The translations under genes were made by a program, and so were the position numbers. 64,000 nt of DNA from Steinernema hermaphroditum (lineage: Eukaryota > Nematoda > Chromadorea > Rhabditida > Steinernematidae): positions 14,632,001 to 14,696,000 of the forward strand of contig CM059621.1 of NCBI GenBank assembly GCA_030435675.1, written 5' to 3'. Below the pieces are notes generated by a model, which saw nothing but the letters and a program-made list of their open reading frames with translations, did not search any database and was not told where the DNA came from. Positions 26,601 through 43,574 of the stretch are shown piece after piece (position 1 is the stretch's first letter; every line of letters starts with the position of its first letter).

Positions 26601-26926
26601 GCCTTCGCCTGATCCTTGTGGTTGACTGCCAAGTAACTGAAAATTGCACAAATAGAGAGGCTGAGACCCCTAGCAGCTTACTCCTGCGCGTCCTTCTTGA
26701 CCACCTTGATGGAACGGTCGCCCATCTTGAGAACGATGTCAACGTCGAAACGGTAGATGGGCGCCTTCTGTAGGGCGAGCTTGTAGACGTTGGTCATCAG
26801 CTGCACTGGCTGGCCAGGGGCCTGGGCGGCCTTCTTCTTCGCCGGAATCTGGGTCGCTCCCTTCGAGAGGCTCAGAGCGCTCATCTCCGACTCGATTCTG
26901 TCAACGACGCAAACCTTCTCAGTCAT
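23639..26926 (-). CDS. Argonaute, WAGO-type (slicer-dead), copy B
   Basis: A paralogue of the Argonaute at 13306-16738. Seven exons (26926-26682, 26636-26274, 26138-25773, 25722-24977, 24928-24777, 24729-24142, 23935-23639) join to 918 aa. All six introns sit at positions and phases equivalent to copy A, and exons 3 and 7 have the same lengths (366 and 297 bp), showing tandem gene duplication. PAZ ends LPLELCMVLPNQRVKK. PIWI has YVGLGISHG, FRVGASEGQ and GHQIVGLPTSLP with AYIASSYAERG, so the slicer positions are G, V and S. As in A, target cleavage is not expected, and action through recruited silencing factors is likely. Both copies end RVNA. Protein identity in the last exon is roughly 60 percent by eye, so this is not a recent copy. 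The 650-bp repeats lie on both sides. Confidence 0.93.
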
Positions 26927-28785
26927 CTTGGTGGCAGTGTATAGAAGGGTTTCTGGAATGATAGGAGGGTTGCTATGGGGATCTGGAGGCGCGGAGGGGT
27001 GATTCACGATAATGTGTATGGCCGAAAACAGCTGAAAATAGAGCGCGATTTTCGACGTCACAGTAGGACGTCACCTCGAAAGGCAATTATTCGAATCATA
27101 ATTGACGTGTATATAAGTGACATAAGTTAATGGAGACCTCCTGGAGTCAACACAGCGGAAGAGAAGCGCTAATGACCGAGATCCAGAGGACGGGAGAAAG
27201 AGGATCCAGGCGGAGGTCAACACGAACACGCATAGGTGATGATGAGTGATGAATCTGATCAGACTCAAAAATATCTAACGTTTGCTCTTCGTAATGGCGC
27301 GCGGAATGATAACGTCCGTTCGGAACGCTCGGCATAAAGCCTTTTCAACCGTCCCCTAGATTTGAACCACCCCCCTTTTTGCGGATTTGAACCGTCCCCT
27401 GTGGGATTTCGACCGTCCCCCTGGGATTTCAACCGCCCCCCTGGATTAATAACATTTGAATAATTTTAATATAATTAAAATTTAAAAAATTAAAATGAAA
27501 TTTTAATAATATTAATATTATTAAAATTTCATTAAAAGAAGACATCAGGTGTTGCAAGATTAATTTATAACACGGAAGCTTAATGGAATTTTAGTAATAT
27601 CAGAATTATAAATTACAATTTAATCTTGCTATAATGCTGTCTTCCTTAGTCAAATCGTCAAAGGTTGAAACGGATTTATGCCGAACGCTCTTTCCACTTT
27701 CGGCGACGCGATGGGAGGAGCAATGCGAACACCTTTCTAGAGGTGCGATCTCGCGAATTCACACTTCAAAAAGGCCATGTGCTGTAAATGTGAGAACTGC
27801 AAAGATCGATTTTCATACGAATCTGAAAAGGGAACATTTAAAGTCGCCCCTAAAGTTTAAAGGCCTTTAAATGTTTCTTTGTGAGAGGGCGACCAGGGAT
27901 GGCTTGAAATTTCATCAAGATACCGAGGTCGAGATCGAAAGATCGATGTTTCAAGTCTCGCATAACATCTTGGAGTGTCACCTTTAATAGCAAACCTGAC
28001 CATTCCCTCAAAAACGCGCGCTCTATCTGCCAGGGAAGCCCATCCATAAACAAAGTGGCTCCTATCTGCGGTAAGTTGCGGTACTCCTTTTAAGTGCCAC
28101 TGTCTATCTTCTTATCACGAGACAGAGTCGCTTGAGTCAACAAGACAAGAAGAGAACGTTTGGATCGTCATCGACTTCCTTGACTTATCGGATTCGGGCT
28201 GCGCAAACAAACGAGTTTTGCACGGAAGCTAGCAAATTGGTGCGCGTAGCAGCATATTAATCATGACTCCGAACGCAACAGAGAAGGTCATGCGCGAGCC
28301 GAACACAACAGAACACTTTTGTGGCGCAATGGCAATCAGCGAGCGAGGCGAAAAAAAAACAAAAAAATCAATAATCAACAGAGGTTCGCACTCTTTGCAA
28401 CACCAGGTTCGCACTTTTATTCGATGCCGTCCCGCCACGATGCGGAGTTGTTGTGGAAGAAGTGCAGAGAAGATGTGAGAAAAGATTAAAGGTCGCTCTG
28501 GGCGGTGTTTTCTGGGACGGCGTGTTCGCTTCTCGGGGAGGAAGCCGAAGTGACGTGGAAATCGATTCGCCTGGTTTGTTGTGGTTAGAAGGAAGAAGAG
28601 GGAAACGTGTTTTCTGCGCAGATTCAAAATATAAAATGTTGCAATCCTCAAGGGAACGCTTCGCGAAGTTTGCATATTAGTACACATAGAATCATTGACA
28701 TTCTATGTGATGCTCGCTGATCTATAAATGGGAAATTTCTAACCGAAGTGACTAAGAAAAAGAGTGGCAGAGCACAGGTATTGTA
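26927..28785. other. Intergenic with a fold-back element, no supported gene
   Basis: Upstream of Argonaute B. Apart from the element at 27330-27650 it holds AT-rich DNA and a few short open frames, one of which (28229-28687, -) overlaps others on the opposite strand with equally plain composition. No domain and no splice chain were found. The first 150 bases likely carry the Argonaute B promoter. Confidence 0.45.
27330..27650. mobile_element. Fold-back/MITE-like element with repeated ACCGTCCCC units
   Basis: The left end carries five near-repeats of the pattern GGATTTGAACCGTCCCC (27340-27435). An AT-rich palindromic stretch made of AATTTTAAT words follows. The right half holds imperfect inverted arms: AAGACATCAGGTGTTGCAAG (about 27538) against the complement of CTTGCTATAATGCTGTCTT (about 27626). 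The G-rich unit recurs, reverse-complemented, at 45418-45530 and in two orientations inside a kinase-gene intron at 40018-40195. This suggests a non-autonomous dispersed family. Confidence 0.6.
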
Positions 28786-29242
28786 GTGTGCTCGACCGCC
28801 CCCATCTCAAACGGACTCGGAAGTGGACACCAAACTGTGTTCTGGTCTAGACCTGTCTCAAGCACTTCATTTGTAACGGAAGGGGAGTGGTCGAACAAGC
28901 ACTTTGCAAAGTTTCAAACTGACAGTAACCTGGAAATGGAGGCACCATCCATCTCTGCCTTCCATCATCAGTGTTGATGCAAATGGTGACAACGCGCGAC
29001 ACATAAAGCGATGGAAAGACGGCGGAAAGTACCGTATCTTGGTGTTGTCGTTAAATGGAAAACATCTTCCCCGATCGGAGGCAGAGGCAAAGGTCGGCTG
29101 CTTGTATGCAAATTGATCGATATGCCGAGGGTGAGGGAATAAGAAGTTTCGATTTAGAGGTGGACGCTTCTTCGGCTCTTTGTCCGCAGTGATTACGGTC
29201 AGAGGCACTCATAGCGGTCATTCCTCGAAACCTTTGAACCGA
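28786..29242 (+). repeat. Long inverted repeat, left arm
   Basis: About 455 bp that reappears reverse-complemented at 32158-32613, with only scattered differences seen by eye. Landmarks are GGAAGTGGACACCAAACTG, the block around GATGGTGCC/GGCACCATC, and CAAAGAGCCGAAGAAGCG on the opposite strand. The arms are 2.9 kb apart. The arm also includes one copy of a 95-bp module found twice more at 33172-33445. Transcription across both arms would give a long hairpin RNA. Confidence 0.9.
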
Positions 29243-29743
29243 TCGCACAATCAGAGAAGAGATGGTGGTATACTGTGCAGTAGGTTACGAGTTGCAGTTT
29301 AGCAAAATAAGCCACAAAAAAGGATCGTCTAGGTAGGGTGTCCTAAAGTTCTTTCACAGTTTGAGATTAATATGAACCCCAGTAAAATGTCCAATTCAAT
29401 GCTTATGCTTGGATACGGTAGGAGGGCAGATAAAGACGCATATAACGTAACAAATAAGCATGTTGTTTTTTTAACAGACGACTCACATAGGCATTCTGAG
29501 AAGAAGCATTCTTGGTGGTTTGTTTTGCAGTCGACAAAGACACCCACGACTTATTGAAAACAATAGGACTTGATTTTGTATCGAAACTAACTCATCTTCC
29601 CTTCACGCATAGTTCCTAGGATACGGTATCAATTCCTATATAAACGCTTCTAAAATCCGACATTTTTTCGGATTTACAGACTTCTTGCTACAAATTCTAA
29701 ACTAAAAAAGCGTCTGATGACTTTGTCGTATCAGAAATCTAGT

Positions 29744-30400
29744 CCCATTAGGTAGATTCGAAGTAGGCAGAGCCAGGTAGCTTTGATAACCTCTTAAGTC
29801 ATAAGAGGTGTCGATTTCTGACCTGGTTACTCGCTCATCGCTCATCACAGATCGCTCATAAGTGACGACCGGATCACATCTCTTCAGCCTGCTTCTTAAT
29901 CCGGATGATTGTGTCCGTTTAATCTCCATGCCAGATGGCGACCGTACCTACAGAAGGCGGAACAACGACAAAACATCGTTTCGCTTCCGTTTTGTCACAT
30001 CTCTCATGGCGCCACGACGTTGATATATGTATACGGAATGCTCATTGCAAACATGACCCTCTGACTTTACTTCCACTTCTTTCCTTTCTTGTGACAAGGC
30101 CGCGCTGTTCTGAAAAGGAAACACGTCCTATACACCTGAAACTCTGCAAATAATTAGATACATTTGAACCTATTCTAACGCCAAAATGTTAGCTTTTAGT
30201 GCGACTTCCTTCTCGAGAAAAACGAATTGCAATTTTCCTAATTTTTGTCGGCTTGCTTGGTGGTTGCTCATTGGTAGGGCGTAAAAACATATTTTTATTT
30301 TGGTGAGATCATTAAATAAACAAGTCATCTGAATTCTGATTATAGTCTACATTCAGATGTGACATCTCTCAGGACATTATTGATTCAATACGATAATGAA
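29744..30400 (+). repeat. 650-bp dispersed repeat, copy 2
   Basis: Same orientation and near-identical to 20348-21004. It lies between the two arms of the long inverted repeat. It carries CTCGCTCATCGCTCATCA where copy 1 is shorter, probably a small tandem slip. The 72-codon frame at 29935-30153 matches copy 1 with a handful of amino-acid changes. No transposase seen. Confidence 0.85.
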
Positions 30401-31667
30401 TGAAGATCCGTTTTCAGTACCTGCAGAAAGAACAACAGTGGAATGGCAAAAAAAGTTTCGCTTGTTTTGGACGAAATTGGGGAGGATTCACTTTTGAAGA
30501 ACAACTTCGCTTCAGTAACGTATGACAATCGCGCAACATCTTCACGGTATGTCGTGTCCCAGCCGAGTAGTAAATGTCACAGGTTAGGACTATGAAAGAC
30601 TGTCGAAATAGACCAAAAATAGCCAGCGTTTTGTGGTTTCTTGCACGAAGAAACGGGAAACGTCGAGACACAATTTGGTTCGCTTTTCAATGACGTCGAC
30701 AAGCCGTGTCTTTCGGACAGCCTGATCCAAAAATACCGTAATCCCCTGAAGATCGAAGATGAGGATTGATCGTTTTTAGCCTACTTCTACCAAAATAACT
30801 TGTGGCTAAAGCAGGGAATTCATCCACCAATGACGACACTAGTAATCTCTATGAATTGCCTCTCGAAACATCTTCTTCAGAAGCGCCTATGATATGTTTC
30901 TTGAGCAAAATGCGCATTTTAGTAAAGCACCGGACAAGTGCCGATCCGTGTGGATCGCTCGTTTCCCACAGGCCTTTTTCATTGGCCGCTCAGCCCGCTC
31001 CAAAGTCCGTGATCCAGTACCGCTACAGACACTCATAATCCCTAAGCATGTGTTTTAGGCTGATTACTTCCAGTGCCGGCTCCAATTTCTGCGCTAATTA
31101 AATGGTCTTCAACATGGCGCTAAGATCGATAAGCGCGCGCAATTTGACTTTCACGGCGCTCACTCACCACCTGCGAACGATAGCACGGAGACGGCGACGT
31201 CGATGCCGAAGGATCGTGTGAAGAGGGCGATGGTGGCGGATGGCGATGATGTGAGTTTGTGGAAAGCTGGTCAGGGGTGGAGGCAAAGGTGGGAGGGGTC
31301 AGGGGTGAAGGAGGAGACCGTTTTGAGGGTGGGTGTGACGGTTTGAGGCCAGCGGATCGATGAAAGGAAATGGTCATCCAGAGACACACAAAGATACAAA
31401 AGAAAGCGGGCAGAGATAGAAGACTGTTATCTATAGAGTGGGTCTGATACTAGAGAGAGGTTCATGGGAAAGAACAAAGGATGGAATGTCACTCTTCGTT
31501 ACTTCGGCGCATTGCATCGACTCCATAATTCCGGTAAGAGCAAAATGAATCTCGCGTGAACACTTCATATTTTCGCGATGTTTACGCACCACAAAATCTA
31601 TTGGCGTGTTGTTGAATTAGCGCTCACCCCAAGCTATGATTTACCGCATTCTTCCTGATTTTGGGGG

Positions 31668-31960
31668 CTTATTCTGTCCTGACGGTCGTTAACCTGACAC
31701 CTCGAGATGGGGAAATGCATTAATTGTGTAATGGACGATGACTGCCTTCAAGCGCGTACATCGTTGAGTCTTACCTACCGAATACATCTATCGCTGTGCT
31801 GGTCATATATTAAGACATGGCCAAATCTCGAAAAGATGGCCTTGTCGGATCATCACACTCTTCAATAAGTCAAGTACTATAGTAGGACATGGGGAAAAGC
31901 TGCAGGTGTATAACATTCATAGCTGCTATGCCCATAGAATGACTCCACGGGCTCATCTAT
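31668..31960 (+). repeat. 300-bp dispersed repeat, copy 1
   Basis: Diverged direct match to 48300-48640. Shared words include ACCTCGAGATGG, GTACATCGTT, TCTTACCTACCGAAT and GACTCCACG/CAACTCCACG. Copy 2 carries an extra segment of about 30 bases near its start. No open frame spans either copy. It probably represents an old transposon remnant. Confidence 0.7.
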
Positions 31961-32157
31961 CCTCGTCACCCCGAATTGGACATCTAACTGAAGCCCATAT
32001 CAATCTCAAACTATGAAAGAACGTTGAAATTTAGATGCGTGTTGTACATCTATGTTAAGGAGCACGGCACACCACCCTGAACTATTTTCTGGCTTATTTC
32101 GCCATTCTAGAATTCGTATCCCACTATCCAGTATAAAACTATCTCATAAGTGTTTAT

Positions 32158-32613
32158 GGTTTAGAGGTTTCGAGGAAATGAGCGCTATGAGTGCCTGAGA
32201 CCGTAATCACTGCGGACAAAGAGCCGAAGAAGCGTGAACCTCTAAATGGAAACTTCTTATTCCCTCACCCTCGGCATATCGATCAATTTGCATACAGGCA
32301 GCCGACCTTTGCCTCTGCCCCTCCGATCGGGGAAGATGTTTTCCATTTAACGACAACACCAAGATACGGTACTTTCCGCCGTCTTTCCTTCACTTTATGT
32401 GTCGCGCGTTGTCACCATTTGCATCAACACTGATGATGGAAGGCAGAGATGGATGGTGCCTCCATTTCCAGGTTACTGTCAGTTTGAAACTTTGCAAAGT
32501 GCTTGTTCGACCACTCCCCTTCCGTTACAAATGAAGTGCTTGAGACAGGTCTAGACCAGAACACAGTTTGGTGTCCACTTCCGAGTCAGGGGTGGGAGCG
32601 GTCGGGCACGTTT
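32158..32613 (-). repeat. Long inverted repeat, right arm
   Basis: Reverse complement of 28786-29242. The plus strand here keeps an 80-codon frame (32191-32433) reading QFAYRQPTFASAPPIGED, of which the left arm has a frameshifted equivalent. Differences between arms include small indels at the SAPP/SASD position, so the arms are close but not identical. Confidence 0.9.
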
Positions 32614-33171
32614 CTGCAAACGACAGTAAGCAGACAAACGGTTTCGGGAATGTAACTGATACCTGCGAACCATTATAAACAGGCATATTGTGAAATGAGC
32701 CTTTGAGAAACAGTCAGCCGGCGCGTTAGAATAATCTTCGTCGCATTCCTCTCCAAAGGCCTGTTTGCATCCTCATCATAGCCGCCTTGAGCGATTCCGC
32801 CTCAACTCAATATGTTATAAGGTCGCTGAAAAAAACTTGCATGAAATAAACGCCTGGAAAAGACACAGTAGCACCATAGACCAAGTTTTATTGCAGATAA
32901 GGGAAGAAGGTCAAAAGGTCACATAAGGGACAACCATCCATGTAGCTTACCGCGATTATATTTGAAGTTGATGCTACATGATAGCGGAGTGGTTTGAGTT
33001 TTCTCGGTCCAAGATTGTAGGGCACATCGGTACGCGACTTGGTGACTCCAGGAGCGCTGTCGCTTAGACAGCCGGCGTAGCTGCTTCCGCTCCAGGCGTC
33101 AGGCCCCCTCCGCTCTATGCTCCTCCAGGGGTGATGTGAGCGCAGCGATCTGCGATCAACCGACGACAGAA

Positions 33172-33445
33172 AAGACGGTATCTTGGCGACGGCGCAGTAA
33201 AGAAAACATCTTCTCCGATCGGCGGGCAGATGGAAAAGGTCGGCTGCTTGCACGCAAATGTGCCTGGTGAGATCCACAAAGGGGACACCAAGTGTGCGCT
33301 TTTGAAAAGCTGTTGCCATTGTTGCATCGCCGACTGAAGGTACCGTATTTTTTGGCTCTGTCGTAATATGGAAGATATCGCTCCCCGATCGAGGGGGCAG
33401 ACGACAAAGGTCGGCTGCTTGTACGGAAATTGATCGATTTGCCGA
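33172..33445 (+). repeat. Two further copies of a 95-bp module
   Basis: Two units, about 33172-33265 and 33340-33445, share TACCGTAT (or CGGTATC) at the start, CCGATCGG in the middle and AAAGGTCGGCTGCTTG near the end. The same module lies in each arm of the long inverted repeat (about 29032-29130 and its mirror). In one minus-strand frame all four encode variants of QFxYKQPTF, but the frame shifts between copies, so a coding role is doubtful. Confidence 0.65.
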
Positions 33446-33558
33446 GGACGAGGAGCCATTTTGAGTCGGCAATAAAGACGTTCCTCTTTCTTGAAAGACG
33501 ATGCATTCTTCTTTTCACCTTACACTGGGGGTTTCCTAGTTTCTGCACGGATCTAGGC

Positions 33559-33984
33559 TCAAATCTCAAATGCTGATCGACGGCCTGATACCACATCATT
33601 GAAAAGAGCATCTAGGCTCAAATCTTTCCCGCCATAAACATACCGGAGTTGATCCGTGAGCAGATCGCAGACATCAAAGGCACTCTGTTTATACCGTAAT
33701 CTTTTCAAGTGGACTTGGCGGAGTGTGAAAACACGATGAAAGCATTGAATCGATGGCTCTGCGCCCTCCTTCCGAACCCAGAGCTTCGTTCCTTTCTCAT
33801 CGTAAACACAAGGAACGGTAACGTAAACAAGGGATGCCTTCGCCGTAATAAAAACTGCTCGGTCAGGGGAGAAGCTTTGCGACAAACATCTGACATGGGA
33901 ACCAAAAAACATTGTTTGCGACTCGCAAAAGCCGAGGTAAATGATGGTCTTTTGGGCATCTAAAGAAGAGATGAGAAGAAACAA
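33559..33984 (-). CDS. Unassigned open frame, possibly a gene remnant
   Basis: A 141-codon frame with fairly ordinary protein composition, including YVTVPCVYDEKGTKLWVRK and DLLTDQLRYVYGGKDL. A second minus-strand frame just upstream (34305-34042, 87 codons) could be an earlier exon, but the only GT-AG pair joining them is about 21 bp, too short for an intron. The pair may be a decayed gene with a frameshift. No family recognised. The region is surrounded by repeats. Confidence 0.22.
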   Translation of the reverse strand: MFLLISSLDAQKTIIYLGFCESQTMFFGSHVRCLSQSFSPDRAVFITAKASLVYVTVPCVYDEKGTKLWVRKEGAEPSIQCFHRVFTLRQVHLKRLRYKQSAFDVCDLLTDQLRYVYGGKDLSLDALFNDVVSGRRSAFEI

Positions 33985-34978
33985 AGGGATTGGTCCTTAA
34001 ATGGAGCCAGCGGAAGTTTACATACGATAAATCGAATGCCACTATAATATTGAAAAGACTACCCAGAAGATCCACGAGTTGCCGATGAGAACCTGTCCAA
34101 GGACTGTTTGAGCGGCCATGATGAGATTTTGAACGTCGCTGCTTGCCTCCAAAGCCAAAGCCACTTCCATCCGCGGGTAATCGTCCCTAAGTCCGTTTGT
34201 ATTTCGACCATAAACGAAGCCCATTTGGACCCAAAAATCTACGCTCTGTATGCTCTGTCGTGTCCAAGAGCGCTTCATCTCCTGCAACCATGAAGCAGGT
34301 CTCATTTTTGAACATCGTTTCAGTGATCTAACAGGCGCTTTCCAAATTCACTCATGCTCCATTAAGTATACCCTCTAGTTGTCCTCCTGGCGAATGGCTG
34401 CGCTGTTTTCGCAAAAGATCGCAATAAACAGTCAGATTGTTAAGGGAAACACAAATCTCCTACAGTCCGATACAGACCTCGCATTCAAGAATTCATTAGC
34501 CGATCTCTTTTCTTATCAACAGTGTCAAGAGTTCAGAAGCATAAGGAGGGAATAAGGAAAGTCGACCTCTTTACATAGAATAGAAAAATAAGGGCGTCTT
34601 TTTTTTTGCAGAATGCTTCAAAAAGACGTCTAGTCGTGGGTCTGATCGTCAATGTCGTTCGTCGGCCGTCAACATGAAGTCAACATCGTTTAAAGTTTCA
34701 TTGCGTTAGACTAGTTGCAAAGATCAACGCAAAGCCCAAATGTTCATGAAGTTTCTCCAGATTTTAGATCATGAACTACTGGAGAAAAGAAAGCAGTTTT
34801 GCCAACCGATTTCGAGTCTCGAGACGGCACAGCCCTGTCCGATACACTTTGAGATCTGACTTTTCTATAATTTCTAATGCATATTCACCATTATGACATT
34901 AGGATTAGACAGTTTGTAGTCTGAAGAACAGTCCTCATTGGCTAGAGTGCACTAATTTTCTTAGCCTTAGCTCATATG

Positions 34979-34984
34979 TTTATT
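34979..34984 (-). terminator. Candidate polyadenylation signal for the F-box-like gene
   Basis: AATAAA on the minus strand begins immediately after the stop codon of the intronless gene at 34985-35905. If used, the 3' UTR would be only about 20 nt, which is short but seen in nematodes. Confidence 0.35.
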
Positions 34985-35905
34985 TTAAAAGTATACAGAA
35001 ATGTACATATCCTCGTCGCCGTTAGTCAGATGAACAGTCCCTGTCTTCCCCTCTCCACAGTCCATCTCCCACTCGTTGTTCTTGCCTTCCACCTTCTTCA
35101 AGAAGTCGATTTCCTCCAGAGACTTCCCGTTCGATGTGCTATCGTAGAGGATCTTGTAGGCCGCCCTCACGTGCTCGTTCTTCATCGCCACCTCGCGCAC
35201 GTGGTACAGTATCCGACTGTCGAAGAGGTACATGATGCCGAAGGCGTCCAGCCAGAGGACGGGCTTCAGCTCGATGAACTCCCAGATGGTGGCTAGGATG
35301 CAAGGGGGCCATTCACCCTTCAGCGTCAGTTCGCTCAGCTTCTCATTCTTCTTCTGGTGCTCGAGGAAGGCCGCGAAGACGTCGCCGACGCGTTCGTGGT
35401 AGTAGAGGTCGACGTGGCTGCAGAAAACGTTCTCTTCCATCAGCCTGAGAAGCACCTTGGCGGCGAATAGGCCGTCGTCGAAGACGAGCGAGGACTCGAC
35501 CTTGTAGTGGGCGAAGTTAATCCGCGGGAGGATGTGGCCGAAGAAGCGATCGAAGCTGAACCGATGCCACGTCGCTTCGACGTCGGGGTGGTCCTCGAAA
35601 GCTTCTTCCGAGAGGCGAAGGGTGTCGCAGATGCAGAAGCGGAGATTTGCGGGCGTCATCACCTCCTCGAGGCTGGGGTTCGAGGTCACGTCGTCTCGGG
35701 TGGAGGTGCAGTCCAGGGTGTACTCGAGGTCGTCGAGGGAGTCGCCGATCGGCCGCATGACGACGGTGTAGAAGCAACGCCGCTCCATGAACTTCCTGGC
35801 CGTCGACACCCAGGGCGCGGCGTCCAGTTTGGCGATCGCCTCGAAGGTCGGGTAGCCGAGAGGCGCGAAGACGTCATCGAGGAAGGTCAGCGGGACGGAT
35901 TCCAT
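34985..35905 (-). CDS. Intronless F-box-like nematode family protein
   Basis: A single 306-codon exon with strong GC-rich codon use, ending VYF-stop. The N-terminus MESVPLTFLDDVF resembles the start of nematode F-box-related proteins, in which a short F-box-like helix pair precedes a variable substrate domain. Such proteins usually serve as adaptors in SCF ubiquitin ligases. The upstream Met at 35941 is in frame, but a TTTCAG acceptor lies between the two, only 7 bases before this ATG, so I chose the shorter form. A run of acidic residues (MDCGEGKTGTVHLTNGDED) closes the protein. No FBA or HTH domain could be confirmed by eye. The gene is surely real; the F-box assignment is tentative. Confidence 0.8.
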   Translation of the reverse strand: MESVPLTFLDDVFAPLGYPTFEAIAKLDAAPWVSTARKFMERRCFYTVVMRPIGDSLDDLEYTLDCTSTRDDVTSNPSLEEVMTPANLRFCICDTLRLSEEAFEDHPDVEATWHRFSFDRFFGHILPRINFAHYKVESSLVFDDGLFAAKVLLRLMEENVFCSHVDLYYHERVGDVFAAFLEHQKKNEKLSELTLKGEWPPCILATIWEFIELKPVLWLDAFGIMYLFDSRILYHVREVAMKNEHVRAAYKILYDSTSNGKSLEEIDFLKKVEGKNNEWEMDCGEGKTGTVHLTNGDEDMYISVYF

Positions 35906-36772
35906 CGCTAAGCTGAAAGCGTTCGATTTTGATGTGGTCATACATGGAGATGGTGCATCGCTTGAGAATACAAAGAGCTGTGTGAATTATTTCCGTGAAA
36001 GGCAACATTATTCATGTGATATCTAACGCCACAGCTCACCTTTTCAAGGAATGAGAGTCTCAAATAAATAGCAGAACTTCTCCGCTTCAAGAAATGCGTT
36101 TCACCGCCTCATGTTTGACAGTGATATGTAGTGGTAGCAGTTGGAAACGCACAGATCTTTTCGTATTTTCAAAACTGGGCAACATCTCATATGGACTGTA
36201 AACTTCTGACGTTCGGTTTCACTTCTGACTAACCGAACAGTATATCTGAACCGTCACTACTTGCCTATTATAAAACCTTAAGATATGACTTTCCTTCATT
36301 ACTGGCATCTCGTATTTGATTGAGACTGACACACTAAAGTTGTGCGCAAGGATCCTGAGTGAAGTGCGTTCTGGCAAATCGCATGTCGAACAAGCCCGTT
36401 CATCTGCGCCACATGCTCCGATTGTCCCTCAGAGTCTATCATGGAATGCACTCAAATCGACACTTTTTGGCATTTATCAGGACCGAACTGCTGCTTCTCT
36501 CTCACTTCACAGATTCGTCATTTCAGTTCTGAGATAATTCCAGCCTCCATGATCATTTCTACATGACCACTTCGACCACATTTCTCAGGAAAGATCTATT
36601 TATCACAATAATTACTCTCCGGAATATAAACATATCTCTATGACAATTTACAGATCGTGTCGCATTATTATATCACACCAAATAAATGCCGAAGAACTGA
36701 ACTGAACTGGAATCAGGGAATTATTAGAACTGAAGCACATCGAACCCGTCGCGCGAACATGCATAAAGAGGA
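35906..36772. other. Intergenic spacer, nothing identified
   Basis: About 870 bp between the F-box-like gene and the 3' end of the kinase gene. It contains scattered short open frames and no canonical minus-strand AATAAA that would clearly end the kinase transcript. No repeats noticed. Confidence 0.5.
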
Positions 36773-43574
<6,802 letters not shown>

